From Leptobrachium leishanense (lineage: Eukaryota; Chordata; Amphibia; Anura; Megophryidae): a DNA stretch of 64,000 nucleotides. The stretch is taken from the NCBI GenBank assembly GCA_009667805.1, contig CM019064.1, forward strand, positions 80,702,675 through 80,766,674, in the 5' to 3' direction. Position numbers and translations under genes: made by a program. Shown piece by piece: positions 21,494 through 32,979 of this stretch (within the stretch, counting starts at the first letter, position 1; the number at the start of each line of letters is the position of its first letter). Below the pieces are notes generated by a model. That model had not been told where the DNA came from. It ran no database searches and saw only the letters and a program-made list of their open reading frames with translations.

Positions 21494-21689
21494 TGCTGGC
21501 CTGTTCATCGACCGATCTGGGTCGTCCAGACGCTTCCCGTAGACGACCCTGATTTGCTGATTCCAGTTTATTGAAACCCTGCAGTGAATTCACTATTTAC
21601 GGTAGGGTCACCAAAGTGCGCCAAACACTAAGTCGCCGAACTGCAGAATTCACCCCACCCCAAACCCTGCTATTCTTCTAGGTGCCTAA

Positions 21690-22783
21690 CCACTTAGCTG
21701 CGCCGGACGCACTCAGTGTGTCCAGCCAAATGGGCTTTCCTTGCGGAGGATGCGCTGAGCTTGTCCTGTCACCGCAGCCGTTATTTTGGCCAATTGCTCC
21801 AGCCTCCCGGTACGGGCTGACATCTTGGATGTCAGCCCAGCCTTCGGGACCCCGGCCGGCTCAATTCAGGCACCCCCCCCCCACACACCAGAGCAGGGAA
21901 AGTGCCTGAAGGGGAGGGGTGGGTCCTTTTTAGACCTCTCCCTCCCCATCATTAAGGGGCACAGAAAAAAGGCAGGCACGGCTTGGAAGCGCACAGCCTG
22001 CCCTTCCAAGTGGTGCCTGCCTTTAACGCCTTAGGGTCTGGATCACAATTCGGAACTTAATCAAGGATGTCAGCCATGCCTCTGGGATCTCCTCCTGACA
22101 TCATCACACATGGACGCAATGACGTCAGTTCAGGATTTAACCCCTAGCTACCACGGATCGGGAGATACCATAGGTGGCAGCTAGGGGTTAACTCCTGAAC
22201 TGACGTCATTGTGTAATGTTTGGTATCCTTGGAATGGCCAGAGCATGACCTTTCCAATGATACCAAACATGACCATGTTATATGTAATGGGTAAATAATA
22301 AAAATAAAATCCTGTTTTGTTTTTTTCTTTTTTTAAATGTAGTATTATTGATCACATTTCAATTATGTGAACAATGATGCTGCACAAACAATTTTTTTGG
22401 GGGGGTTAGCTATAATCACATAACTTCTCAGAAAAATAAATGTAACGTGTTCCCAGTTAAACTTTTTTTTAACAAGCGTACCCCATAGAATATATAACCA
22501 CTGCAGAATATGCTGGCGCTTAATAAAGAACCACAAAGGCTCGGATGATAAAATGTGAAAAACTTTACTAGCTGTAGATGATTGAAATTCTAATTTTATT
22601 GCATTTTTTTTTTTTTTGTTATAATAGTGAGGCAAGGCATGACAAATACATCTAATGATATATTATGAATCTGCGGGAAAAAAATGTTATATAATTCTTC
22701 TGGGTTGTATAATAAAACATGACTTCAAATCGCGTTTAAACATGAGCTCCGCACAGAGGTGAAATGGCTCAGCAGCAAAAGGG
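21690..22783. mobile_element. TTAA-type (piggyBac-like) hairpin element, copy 1
   Basis: The ends are CCACTTAGCTGC at the left and GCAGCAAAAGGG at the right. The flanks are CTAA (21686-21689, mutated) and TTAA (22784-22787). Duplication of TTAA and CC...GG ends point to the piggyBac or Kolobok type. The interior is a chain of palindromes, for example 22119-22212, where GACGTCAGTTCAGGA and TCCTGAACTGACGTC face each other around a second inner palindrome. A related 1205-bp copy lies at 56994. There is no transposase. Confidence 0.75.
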
Positions 22784-22787
22784 TTAA

Positions 22788-23122
22788 ACAAATAAAAATG
22801 CATGAAAATGTGTGTAAATAATCTCTTACAGAATTAAAGTCGTTTACATTTTAGATTAAATTTTTTTTTGTCTATAAAAAATAACTGGGATAAGAGGTGA
22901 GTTTTTTTGGGGGCCTCTTGAGCTGCAGGTAACGAATTCTGCAGCAACGGAATCCGTTACCTGCAGCAGCTCTTAACGCAACTTACTCTGTATTTTCACT
23001 TTGTGCTCCCCATGTTAGGTATAGGGAGTGCAAAGTACAGTAAACCTGCGCTACAAATTGCTATTTAACGAGCGCAATTTTTTTTTAACCAGTTAGTGAT
23101 TCGAAGGCAACGTGGGCACAGC
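22788..23122. other. Unassigned sequence with eroded palindrome
   Basis: GAGCTGCAGGTAACGAATTC and GAATCCGTTACCTGCAGCAG (22920-22972) face each other, suggesting the centre of another inverted-repeat element. Ends not fixed. Confidence 0.4.
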
Positions 23123-23937
23123 CAGGGCCGGCCCAAGCCACTGTGCTGCCTGGAGCGATGGACGAATTGCTGCTCCCCCCCCCCCCCAAAAAAAACCATG
23201 CAAAGTGTATGAGCTTTTTACAAAGCTACACAGCAATAAAACTCAATTTGTGTGTATAACAGAGCTCCTCAGCAATAAAACGCACTGGCTGTGATAGGCT
23301 GCAAAATAACAACATGCACAGTGAGTGTTATATAGAGATTTGACCTGTCAGTCTGGAAATTGATAGCTGTGTGTAATACACGGTCAGGTGTCTCAGTCTG
23401 GTAAATGACCCCCCCCCCCCCCCCGACAGGTCTGACCTCCCTGCCTGGAACCTGTCATCACTCCCCAGCTTGTATCCATCCACAGACTCAGCCATGGAGC
23501 CCTGACCCTGCAGCATCCTGGATCCTGGCCAGCACCACATTCCCTGTAGGGACCAGACGTCAAGTCCCTCCTCCGGAAATAGGTCTAGCTCAAAACCTGG
23601 TCTCCTGGAAGCCACACATAAGCAGAGCCCCCTGGATACACACGGATGGGCACCAATATTATCCAGGGGGGGTCAGACAGGTCTGGAGCACCCACATATC
23701 TCTAATCCAAGATCCGGTGTATCACTCATTGGGCAGATGAAGCGGCCAGTCTCTCCCTAATAAGGGGTGAGCACAGCCTGCTAGAGGGGTGGGCACAGCT
23801 GGCTTTCTCTACAAAACACCAGCCTGCTGGAAGGCTGTGCCTTGTTCGGGCCGAGCACTCTCCATGCCATGCCATGGCCTTTGCCTAGATGGCAAAAGGC
23901 TGCCTGGAGCGGCTGCTCCATGGAAGGGCCGGCCCTG
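23123..23937. mobile_element. hAT-like element with CAGGGCCGGCCC ends
   Basis: It starts CAGGGCCGGCCCAAG and ends AAGGGCCGGCCCTG. The flanks GGCACAGC (23115-23122) and GGCGCAGC (23938-23945) are an 8-bp duplication with one mismatch. Subterminal GCTGCCTGGAGCG occurs near both ends. It is 815 bp with no transposase-like ORF and a C16 run at about 23409-23424. Confidence 0.75.
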
Positions 23938-23960
23938 GGCGCAGCGCTATGACCCCTTTT

Positions 23961-25112
23961 CAGGGCTGGATTAAGATCTCTATGGGCCTGGAGCTGAAGA
24001 TTTTGGTGGGCTTTTTTTGGAATTTAGTGAAATGAAAACCGTTTATCTAACCAAAAAAATACGGTGTAAATTTCCATTTAGATTTCAATCATTTAGAGTG
24101 TAAAATTGTTTTACATTTTATCATCCAAACCTTTGCCTATATATTCTATAAGGAATTGTTGTTAAAGAATTGAAATGGGGAACTTGTTCCTGCATTTTTC
24201 AGAGAAAATATCCTATTTTAACCAAAAAATGAAAAAAGGAAATATTTCCCTTTTTGTGTTTTGGAGGATGGTGTTGTATGAATATTATGGCAATGTATAA
24301 AACACTGGCCTTGCTCCCAGCCTGGGACATGAGAAGGTGAGTAATGGCAGTGGTATTGCACATTTTATACGTGACAAATGGACAATGCCATCGCTTTGGA
24401 ACTAAAAATAGTTTTTTTGTTTGTTTCCTTTTTAGATTTTTGTCACGTTTGGTATCAATGCAAAGGCCAGACTCCGACCTGTCCAGTGACACCTCACTTG
24501 ACCTTGTGAGGTGTAAAGATTAGTGATGCAGGGTTCTAAAGTCGCCCCTCTGTGATCTTTGCTGCAGTACAGCGGTTTCGGTTAATGATGTACCATTTCG
24601 TAACCAGATTGTGCCATCACATTCATACTTGTTTGTGACATGAGAAATGAGATGGTTAGTGCAGCATCATTGTTCACTTTATAATTGAGAAGTGAAAAAA
24701 AAAGGATTTTTTTTTATGTAAAACCTGGTCATGCTCTGGCCTTACCAGTGATACCTCACATGACCCTATAGCTGCTATGGGGTTGGAGATACAGGGGTCC
24801 AAATGCCCATAAATGCAGACATTTATCCTTTTTCTAGGGCATGTCATCATTCTGGGCCACCAATGATATGGATGTGCCTATCTCACAAAATACTTGTATA
24901 TCCCATAGATTGTAAATTCCCATGGGAACAGGATCCCCCTGAATCAGGTGATCATCCATGTGTGGTATTCTAATGTATCAACTCCTTGTACACGGATCTT
25001 GTAAAGTTCTGTGGAATTTGTGGTGCTATATAAATGATGATGATGATGATATTATTATTAATAATAGGCCAGGAGCTGCTGCCCCATCAGCCCCTATGTT
25101 AATCCAGCCCTG
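23961..25112. mobile_element. hAT-like element with CAGGGCTGGATTAA ends, compound
   Basis: It starts CAGGGCTGGATTAAG and ends TTAATCCAGCCCTG. The flanks CCCCTTTT (23953-23960) and CCTCCTTT (25113-25120) are an imperfect 8-bp duplication. It includes an inverted fragment of the TTAA-type element (about 24640-24765: GTGCAGCATCATTGTTCAC and GGTCATGCTCTGGCC) and a SINE-like repeat (24905-25070), so it has taken in other repeats. Confidence 0.7.
24905..25070 (+). repeat. SINE-like interspersed repeat, copy 3
   Basis: It runs from TAGATTGTAAATTCCCATGG through TGTGGTGCTATATAAATG to a (GAT)n/(ATT)n tail. A 3-bp simple tail is typical of retroposed repeats. Same landmarks as the copies at 6.6, 8.6 and 27.4 kb. 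Confidence 0.65.
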
Positions 25113-25149
25113 CCTCCTTTTAAGATAGCACTAACGCTGACTCTAGTGA

Positions 25150-25554
25150 TAGCTTGAAGGAAGTGATAGAGCCCCTGGTGTTTAAGAGCTTTTCTGGGAA
25201 GATACCACCCTACCTGAATAGGCTGCTTCCCCCACAAGTTCCCTCATCCTATAACCTCCGATCCAGGACCTGCACCTTACTTGCAATACCACAATACAAA
25301 AAGAAAGTGACACGGTCCTCATTTTCCTACAGAGCACCGCAATTATGCAATAACCTCTCAGACACCATCAAATCTTCCCCCAGTCTAAAGTCACTTGAGC
25401 TCCCTATTAACATACCTCAATACGGAATGCACCTGTAAACATGTTACATAATGACTTTATTTCCTACATATTTATTTTCTGTTAATCTGTATTTGTGTTT
25501 TGTTTATTTAATATCTTGCAGTTTATTACTTTTGTATCGCTACAGAAATACTAT
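25150..25554 (+). pseudogene. LINE ORF2 C-terminus and 3' UTR, first part
   Basis: About 95 codons (25154-25438) remain open, including FKSFSGKIPPYLNRLLPP and SFSYRAPQLCNNLSDTIKS. This is the conserved tail of L2/CR1-group reverse transcriptases (PxYLxxLL, then RxFSxxAPxLWNxLP). It ends at a stop and is followed by a T-rich 3' UTR. The UTR is interrupted at 25555 by a family A element and resumes at 26370. Only the very 3' end of ORF2 is present, as expected from 5' truncation. Not functional. Confidence 0.75.
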
Positions 25555-26369
25555 CAGGGTTATTCAAAGAGCCGATCTGGCCCCGAAGGGTAACCGAACA
25601 CTGAAATTCAGCGTACGGTTACCTTTCCTGACCATTCGGATATTCTGAGCGCAGGCAGTTCTCTAAATGTTGGCAAATTGCCTGCACATACGGTGCTTGT
25701 TCGGTGCCTGTTCGAGGGCAGTGAACTCCCATAGAGAAGAAATACTTCATCTATTCAGAGAACACAAAACAGCAGTGAAAAGGTGCCGAAATGCCCTGCT
25801 GTTCGGTGGTTTCATTCGACAGATTTATTCAGGCGATTCCCATAGGCTTCAATGTTAAAAATATTCCCTTTTTTTAATTCGATATCTAATAAACCGTTCA
25901 TTATTATTATATTCTGCAGTAAAGTCTCTTTTATTTATAGATTATTTTTTTATTTATTTTTTTTAGGATCTGTTAGGCATTTTTCGTCAAATTATTTTTT
26001 TTCCCTTTTTTTTTTTTCTCCTTAACATTTTTTCTGTAACTGCCCTTTTTATTATCATTAATTGGATCTTATATGTAAATTCCAGACCTTTTCGTTCAGT
26101 AGTTTTTTGCAAACAACGTTTCAATTTTCAAACTTTCAAGATAACTGGTTTTTTTTTCCCAACTCATTCGTCTGCGTGTCGGCTTTTTCCGGCGGCTGCT
26201 CTGTGCTGTGATCGGCGGCTAGTTGGGTTTCTCCAGCGTGTGTGGCATGGTTAATCCAGCTGTTTTCTGTGGGTTTTGGTGAGTGTTCCCCAGGTTTGCG
26301 GCGAGTGTTTGGCGGGTTTGCCCTGCACCACATGTACGGTGACTTTTCGATTATCTTTAAATAACCCTG
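25555..26369. mobile_element. Family A element, copy 3, inserted in a LINE 3' UTR
   Basis: The ends are CAGGGTTATTCAAAGAGCC and TTTAAATAACCCTG. The interior is inverted relative to copies 1 and 2. Bases outside the ends (TAT and ATA) do not form a clean 3-bp duplication. The flanking LINE sequence joins across it (compare the uninterrupted site at 38250-38290). Confidence 0.75.
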
Positions 26370-26450
26370 ATAGTTCTTGAACCCAGGCCATGCTTGAAAA
26401 CAAGAGAAATCTCAATGTATCCTTCCTGGTAAAATAATTTATAAATAAAT
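26370..26450 (+). repeat. LINE 3' end, second part
   Basis: GTTCTTGAACCCAGG, then the shared tail CTTGAAAACAAGAGAAATC, ending CCTGGTAAAATAATTTATAA. It continues the LINE at 25150. Confidence 0.75.
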
Positions 26451-27411
26451 ATGCTGTAACTAGATCACTTGTGCATTACAAAAATACCCCTGGTGTTGTC
26501 ATTTACATACATTCCAAACTGTGCGTCAAAAGATCAGTTTCCTGGGCTTCTGCCCCATAGAATGGAGTCTATCTCCAATGCCCCACATTGAGGAACAAGT
26601 GCTGTAAAGATAGTGGGGGAGGCAGTTTACAGCACAAAATTGATGCACCCAGTTACGGAGTAAAAATAATTTCTTAATTAAACAAATGTGAGAAAAATAA
26701 AGCACATGTAAGATATCAGCAACATAAAATAAACTAAATTAAAACCTTTCATATTTTGGTGGTAGTGTCTCTTTGTTGCAACGTTGGTGTAAAGGTCCAA
26801 TAAAACTGTTATACAGAGTGCCCCCGTTCTTTCTTTTGCAGTGTGGATTGTTCTGTGGGAGCTGCCTCTCCATGGAATTTGGTATTCCTCTTCTCCAAAT
26901 AATGGAGTGTCAATCCTATCTGTGTACAAACACAAGCACTGACACACACACAAAGACAAGAATGGGGCAACTGCTCCCCGACTTTGAATCCAGACTTGTC
27001 ACACTTTACATGGCTTCCTCTGAGGACCAGGGGACCATGACCATCTTCCAGGCAAGAGTCCTATGCTCGCTCTGCCTTCCTGGCAGGAATCAATCTCTCT
27101 GCCCACTAATGTTGCCAAATCAATCAACTGCTCTGCCCACTCCTCCTTCCAGAAAAGTATTGATTCTTCTGCCTATGCCATCTCCAATCATTGCCTGGCC
27201 AAAGATGCTTTTGGCTTACAAGCCCATCTACTTTTGAAATGACACGAGAGCCTGCATCACCAAATAACAGAACCGTGAGCAAAAGAAAACTCAACATAAG
27301 TTTTATTTGCCATTGGAAATGGCTCATAAGCAGTCTTCATTTAACTCAGTGAGCATATACCAGATACTGCAAAGCATCCTGGTCACAATATGCAGATTTA
27401 TGCCACTGCTT
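26451..27411. other. Unassigned sequence
   Basis: A 154-codon plus frame (26773-27237) and smaller minus frames show no recognised domain, so they are not called. No repeat family recognised. Confidence 0.35.
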
Positions 27412-27544
27412 TACTATTATCATTTTATATAGCACCAACAGTTTCTGCAGCGCTTTACAATAACCAAAGGGAATAAGATCCAGATAAATGGACATAGGAT
27501 GGAAATTTGAGGTGTAGAGAGCCCTGCTCATAGGAGCTTACAGT
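27412..27544 (-). repeat. SINE-like interspersed repeat, copy 4
   Basis: It contains TATATAGCACCAACAG, CAGCGCTTTACAAT and GCTCATAGGAGCTTACAGTC, the reverse complement of the landmarks in copies 2 and 3. Confidence 0.6.
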
Positions 27545-27551
27545 CTAGAGC

Positions 27552-27733
27552 AGTGGTTCCCAACTGTGGTCCTCAAGTACCTCCAACATGCCAGATTTTA
27601 AGGATTACCTTGGAGAAAAACAGACTGAATACTGCATTTACTGAGCAGCAAAACGTATCACCTGTGCTGTGCTTCAGATATCTGGAAAACCTGACCTGTT
27701 AGGGGTACTTGAGGACCGCGGTTGGGAACCACT
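27552..27733. mobile_element. hAT-type MITE with CAGTGGTTCCCAAC ends
   Basis: Terminal repeats CAGTGGTTCCCAACTGTGGT and CGCGGTTGGGAACCACTG, with paired arms GTCCTCAAGTACC / GGTACTTGAGGAC. The flanks GTCTAGAG and ATCTTGAG are an imperfect 8-bp duplication. This is a different MITE subfamily from the CAGGGGTC group. Confidence 0.8.
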
Positions 27734-27741
27734 GATCTTGA

Positions 27742-28554
27742 GGGATTGGGGTTGAGGAAGACCAGGGGAGTTTTACTGGATGTCATTAGTGCCGGCGGTT
27801 CGGGAATGGTGGGACAATGGAAGAGGCTTCATTCATGTGTGAGTAGATGAGCATGGGGATGAGTTGCATCAGTGATGTGGTACGCTAATCTGAAGAGCTG
27901 GGTTTTGAGGGATTTTGTCACGCTGACCATTGGCTTGGGCCATTGTGGGTCCTTGGTTCATGGAAGGATGTAGGCCTTGAGGCAGGTTAGCTGCTGGCTG
28001 AATAGGCAGATACAGCATATATAAACAATACAGATTCCAGACAGGAAAATAACAAGACTGTAACACGAGGGGCAGGAGGGCATAGAAGAAATCTAAAGGA
28101 ATCCTTACGCTGGGGTAGATCCTTGAAAATGGTATTCTAACTATGGAAATCTCACAAAGCATAACAAAGACAAATACACCGGAAGCCCTGAACTGAAATA
28201 AAGGTCTTATACTGGCCTCTGAACTAAGGAGAGCAAAATACATAACACAAGGAACAGACAAGAATAGTCATGACTGGAGCCAAGGATACAGAACCAGGAA
28301 GAAACGTCAGACTAGCAAAGGTTGGCAACAGATCAGTAAATACAGATTACAGGGAACTCTCAGGAACAGGTGTCACAACTAGAACTCATGCCAGAGCAAT
28401 GAGCCTCTGTGCTGCTGTCATTTATATAGGGAACAGGTCTGGGTAATTAGGACATGTGATCCCAGACCTGAACAGTACAGAGAAACCCAGGAGTGGCACA
28501 GGGCGGAATAGCTAGTCCCAAACAGGGAAGAGCTGGCCTAGATCTTTTACCACC
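27742..28554. other. Unassigned sequence
   Basis: No recognised gene. A 130-codon minus frame (27869-28261) shows no domain. Confidence 0.35.
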
Positions 28555-28930
28555 GGGGGGCACGGCTGTAACCAGTGGAAATGTGACAGATTTCTTGAAG
28601 GTCTCAAGATCAACGGAAAGTTTGCTAGGGTGAGGTATGTCATTCCACAAGACCGGAGCTGCCCTTGAAGTCTTGGAGAGTTGGCAGCGTGGGTCTATAC
28701 AGAGGGCAGGCAGAGGTTGCTGGCCGACTGGAGTTGTCTAGACAGTACGTGCTTGCGGAGTAAAGAGACATGTAAGGGGGGGTTGAGTTATTGAGCGATT
28801 TGAACGTGAGCGCAGTATTTTAAACTGTATCTTGAAATGTACAGGAAACCAATGGAGGGACGGCAGAGGGGGGAGGTCTATTCTGACCCTAGATGCAGTC
28901 ACGATTCATGGTTTGGGTAGCAGTTCTATT
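28555..28930 (-). pseudogene. L2/CR1-group LINE ORF2 C-terminus, degraded
   Basis: Read on the minus strand it gives, across a few frameshifts, PSLHWFPVHFKIQFKILRSR, then PPLTCLFTPQART, then VLWNDIPHPSKLSVDLETFKK. This order (LHWLPVxxRIxFKI, PxYLxxL, LWNxLPxxxR, FKxxLKT) is the signature of the C-terminal end of L2/CR1-like reverse transcriptases. The sequence differs from the LINE at 19, 25 and 38 kb, so it is a second LINE lineage. Stops and indels show it is dead. Confidence 0.7.
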
Positions 28931-29150
28931 CTTTTTGCTGTTCCAACGAAAAGCTCCAGATCTACAGCTTGGCTTATTTCTGGGGGATGCTAGCAAGGCT
29001 CTCTACGTGCACCCATCTTTAAGCTGCGGCTAAAGTACTGGAGAAAGGCACGAGAGTGCTGATGGGAACACGGGGCCCAGCAAGGAAGCGACATTGGCAG
29101 ATGTGACCCTGTCGGGGTACTGAGATCTGTTACAGACACTAACCGAAATG
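28931..29150. repeat. Dispersed repeat H, copy 1
   Basis: GCTCCAGATCTACAGCTTGG ... GGCTCTCTACGTGCACC ... CTGCGGCTAAAGTACTGGAG ... AGATGTGACC ... CAGATCTGTTACAG matches 34080-34296 in the same orientation. Type unknown; no terminal signature seen. Confidence 0.65.
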
Positions 29151-29447
29151 AACATTCACTGTATTTGAAAATGTCATAGGTCGGAAGCAGAGATGGCTCT
29201 ATAATTAGATAATAAGTAGGCAGCCACTGAAAAATGTTCAGCGCCAATAAGATGCTACACCTACGAAGGAGATATGGGGTTCATACATCCTCTTCTACTG
29301 TGTTCTGGAGGTGGATTGTGGAATTTAAGTCATAAAATACCTCAAGGGTTGGCTCTGATACACTTAAGTGGACAATTTAAAAAAAAAAAATAATAATCTG
29401 GTGATAAGCTGTATTACACTAAGGCACTGGCCCATTTGTTCCATTAA

Positions 29448-29868
29448 GGCTAGGGTCAGACAATTTTTTGCGTTGTCCGTGAAAAAGTGCGTTCGAACAA
29501 ATGGACGCATTTTTCCACGGAATACGCGATAGCGGTCATACGATGCGCATTTACGTCCGTGATTTTGTACGGATCATCAATAAAACACTTTTTGCGTCTG
29601 GACGTGATGTTGGCCGGACATTAACAGCGTCTGACATCTCCTAATCACGCACACACGCCGCTAGTGGATGCAGCGCACTCTGTACGTCAGTACTAGCGGT
29701 TCTACGTTCTTGCAAAAATGCGTTTGTTTGCCACTTGCGTTGCGCAGCCGCACTTTTGTGCGGCCGTTCTTCGTATGCTGCCCGGCATTGGACGTCATTT
29801 GCTGCTAGCACGGCCGTGATTTAGTGCTGCTAAACGCACGTTAATACTGCGTTAGTCTGACCCTAGCC
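29448..29868. mobile_element. Harbinger-type MITE, copy 5
   Basis: The ends are GGCTAGGGTCAGAC and GTCTGACCCTAGCC. The outer triplets are TAA (left) and TTA (right), so the duplication has one mismatch. It is 421 bp long, the same as copy 2, in inverted orientation relative to copy 1. CpG-rich, no ORF. Confidence 0.8.
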
Positions 29869-29871
29869 TTA

Positions 29872-30798
29872 TACCTCGTTTGAGACTGCAGGATAGGATA
29901 CTGGAGATGAATGAAAGGGATCAGATGCATATGTCTTTCAGCGTTCCCCAAAGGCACTTCATACGGAGCGAGTTCGGGCTCTATCTTGTTTGATTGCTTC
30001 CAGCCTTTTATTCCAGTTTCTATCATGTTCTTCATATACTATTATATATTTTCTGTTTTATTTGCAGGAAAATCAACCGTATAATCCTTCGAAAATTTCC
30101 TGTTAGTCGAGTGAAAAGAATTACCGGTATTTGTTCTTTCTTGCATGAGAAATAATACACGTGAAGGGTGGAGTGTTGCATCGCATGTGTTGTGTTACAT
30201 AGTTACACAGGCTAAAAAAAAGATTGTGTAAAAGGCTGAACTTGGACACACATCAGCTATTGCCGTTGATTCAGAAGAAGGCAAATACCCGAATCTGAAC
30301 AGCTCTTCAAATATGCGACAAACTGGGAAATGTATTCAATAAACCACTTAAGACATAATCTGTTGCTTTGAGAGACACACTCCGATCAACTACATTACTG
30401 TTTATTTTATGGCTTTTAAAATAAATAGGTTTCCTTGTAAATCTTAACATTCGGCCTTCACAATTATTTCCCAGTTCACACACGTCTATTGGAGTGTGCT
30501 CATTTGTTAAATTATACATTAAAACAGATGTTTGTCATCTTTTGTGACTGTCTGGGCTGTTTTTTTGTTTCTTGCAAAGAATGCATGGTTTCTAGGGAAC
30601 GTAAAGAATTTGCCATGTCAGCAATATAAGTAGATTCCCTAGGTGCACATTCTAAAGCTCTGTTACCAGCACATTGTCAGCTAATCACACAATCTTGTTC
30701 CTGCTGTAACGAAGCGGGAAAATCCCTCCTCAGATGCAAATGAGGTCAGAAATACAGCATATCGATCACAGGGTAGGACAGCTCTCTAAAGGGAAATA
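29872..30798. other. Mostly unassigned; repeat fragment at 30190-30300
   Basis: TTACATAGTTACACAGGCTAA at 30194-30214 followed by AAGGCAAATACCCGAATCTG resembles a common dispersed frog repeat, family not named. The rest shows nothing recognisable. Confidence 0.4.
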
Positions 30799-32431
30799 CA
30801 GTTGTGTTCAAAATTATTCAACCCCCACTGAAATTGAGTGTTTTGGCCAGTTTGACATTGATTTTGATCATTCAGTCATCTTGCTTACAATTAAATCAAA
30901 GAGGCACGTGTAGGTCAGACAAATATAACATAACATTTATAATGAAATAACCACAAATGTCTTTTCTGTGCTCACATCATTATCAGTTTTATTCAACCCC
31001 CAAGTGACATTCAATCTTAGTACTTAGTACAACATCCTTTTACAGTTATAACAGCTTTTAAACGTGAAGCATAGCTTGACACAAGTGTCTTGCAGCGATC
31101 TACGGGTATCTTCACCCATTCGTCATGGGCAAAAGCCTCCAGTTCAGTCACATTCTTAGGCTTGCGCACTGCAACTGTTTTCTTTAAGTCCCACCAGAGG
31201 TTCTCAATCGGATTTAAGTCAGGTGACTGCAATGGCCACTCCAAAATGTTCCAGCCTTTAATCTGCAACCATGCTCTAGTGGACTTGGAGGTATGCTTGG
31301 GATCATTGTCCTGTTGAAAGGTCCAACGTCTCCCAAGCCTCAGGTTTGTGACGGACTGCATCACATTGTCATCCAATATCTCCTGGTACTGAAGAGAATT
31401 CATGGTACCTTGCACACGCTGAAGCTTCCCTGTACCTGCAGAAGCAAAACAGCCCCAAAGCATGATTGACCCCCCCGCCATGCTTCACAGTAGGCAAGGT
31501 GTTCTTTTCTTCATAGGCCTTGTTCTTCCTCCTCCAAACATAGCGTTGATCCATGGGCCCAAACAGTTCTAATTTTGTTTCATCAGTCCACAGAACACTA
31601 TCCCAAAACTTCTGTGGTTTGTCCACGTGACTTTTGGCATACTGCAGTCGACTCTTCTTATTCTTTGGAGACAGCAAGGGGTGCGCCTGGGAGTTCTGGC
31701 ATGGAGGCCTTCATTACGCAGTGTGCGCCGTATTGTCTGAGCTGAAACTTCAGTACCCACATCTGTCAAATCTTTTCTCAGTTCCTCAGCAGTCACACGG
31801 GGACTTTTCTCCACTCTACGCTTCAGGTAGCGCACAGCAGTCGAAGTCAGCATCTTCTTTCTGCCACGACCAGGTAGCGTTTCAACAGTGCCCTTTGCCT
31901 TGAATTTGCGAATGATGCTTCCTATGGTCTCTCTTGGTATGTTTAACATCTTTGCAATCTTCTTATAGCCATTGCCCTTCCTGTGAAGAGTAATCACCTC
32001 TTCTCTTGTCTTCCTGGACCATTCTCTTGACTTCACCATGTGTGTAACCACACCAGTAAATGTCTAGAAGGAGCTGAGTATCACAGTCATTTTAAAGCTG
32101 CCTAATTGGTGCTTATTATGCTTTATTGCTGCTCCGTGACATCCACAGGTGTTTTCAATACCTGATTGAAAACACTTGAATGAACCTCTGTTCTTCAGAG
32201 TGGTAGTCTTTAAGGGGTTGAATAATTGTGGGGTTGAATATTTGTGTCAATGAAGAATTCACAAAAGAAACATTTACTACTGTATTACAAAACCAATTGA
32301 TGTCATTTTAGTTGCATATGGTTCTTTAAAAAGTCCTTGTAGGATTTCATTCTGAATACAATTACAAATGTACACTAAATTCCCTAAAACCCTTTACAGC
32401 ATTGGGGGTTGAATAATTTTGAACACAACTG
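30799..32431 (-). mobile_element. Tc1/mariner element, near-complete, IR/DR type
   Basis: Terminal repeats starting CAGTTGTGTTCAAAATTATT match for 29 bp at both ends and are flanked by TA (30797-30798 and 32432-32433). A second copy of the TTCAACCCC motif lies about 180-200 bp inside each end (30992-31001 and 32213-32240 region), as in IR/DR elements such as the Sleeping Beauty group. At 1633 bp it has the length of a full Tc1 element. The transposase is on the minus strand and carries two frameshifts, so the copy is inactive as sequenced, but its ends look intact. Confidence 0.9.
31017..32039 (-). pseudogene. Tc1-like DD34E transposase, two frameshifts
   Basis: Catalyses cut-and-paste transposition of the surrounding element. 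The ATG at 32039-32037 (MVKSREWSRKT) is preferred over the GTG at 32051 because Tc1 proteins start this way. The first ~120 residues form the paired-type helix-turn-helix DNA-binding region with a basic GRGRKK linker. The catalytic triad is visible: WTDET, QQDNDPKH, and SPDLNPIENLW, with 34 residues between the second D and the E. Frame changes occur near 31685 (C4 run after the DNA-binding region) and at the C7 run 31470-31476. Each is explained by one base in a homopolymer. Total length of about 340 codons equals the family norm. Either decay or homopolymer sequencing error could cause both shifts. Confidence 0.9.
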
Positions 32432-32433
32432 TA

Positions 32434-32734
32434 TGTGGGGCAGTATTACATACTACCTGCTAAAAGAGGGACCCTAAGGAGGAAAACCTGCAGGGTTCTC
32501 CTTAACGTCCCTGTTTTAGCTCATATTATTTCCCAGCAGCATGTGAATGCATACGCTGCATTAATTATAACTCATAAAAAAAACAAAAAACTAACTGATC
32601 CGAAAAATGAATCAATCAGCAGAGAGGCGCTGCCCCGCAGTGTGTGGATTCATATGCTGCATTGAAACCTAGGGGTTAAAAAGCCTTGTTTCTTTAAAAA
32701 AGTTAGACAACCTAAAATTTCACAAAAAAATGCC
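32434..32734. other. Unassigned sequence
   Basis: Nothing recognised. Confidence 0.35.
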
Positions 32735-32979
32735 TGAAAAAAAATAAGTAAACTTTCATTCTATTGTTAGTAATCTACTTCCCATTCTTAAATACCCAAT
32801 AAAAAACAAAAAACCAAGTGGTCCAAATCGATGCGCAACCAATCCAAATCACCGATCCGAATCGCACCGAAATGTTCGGCTGGTTGGTATTTCGTTCTCA
32901 GCAATGCTCCCGAAATACAAAAATGGTGAATTTCGTCTGAATTTGGATTCGGAATGAAACGAATTGCACATCTCTAATA
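32735..32979. repeat. Dispersed repeat G, copy 1 (hAT-like end)
   Basis: AGTAATCTACTTCCCATTC ... GATCCGAATCGCACCG ... TGCTCCCGAAATACAAAAAT ... ending GCACATCTCTA. A matching copy lies at 37345-37603. The end TAGAGATGTGC (reverse strand) resembles terminal motifs of non-autonomous hAT elements, but the other end is not defined. Confidence 0.6.

Noticed and set aside
26773..27237. 154-codon plus frame
   Set aside because: No domain, no splice or promoter context, and a composition typical of chance frames.
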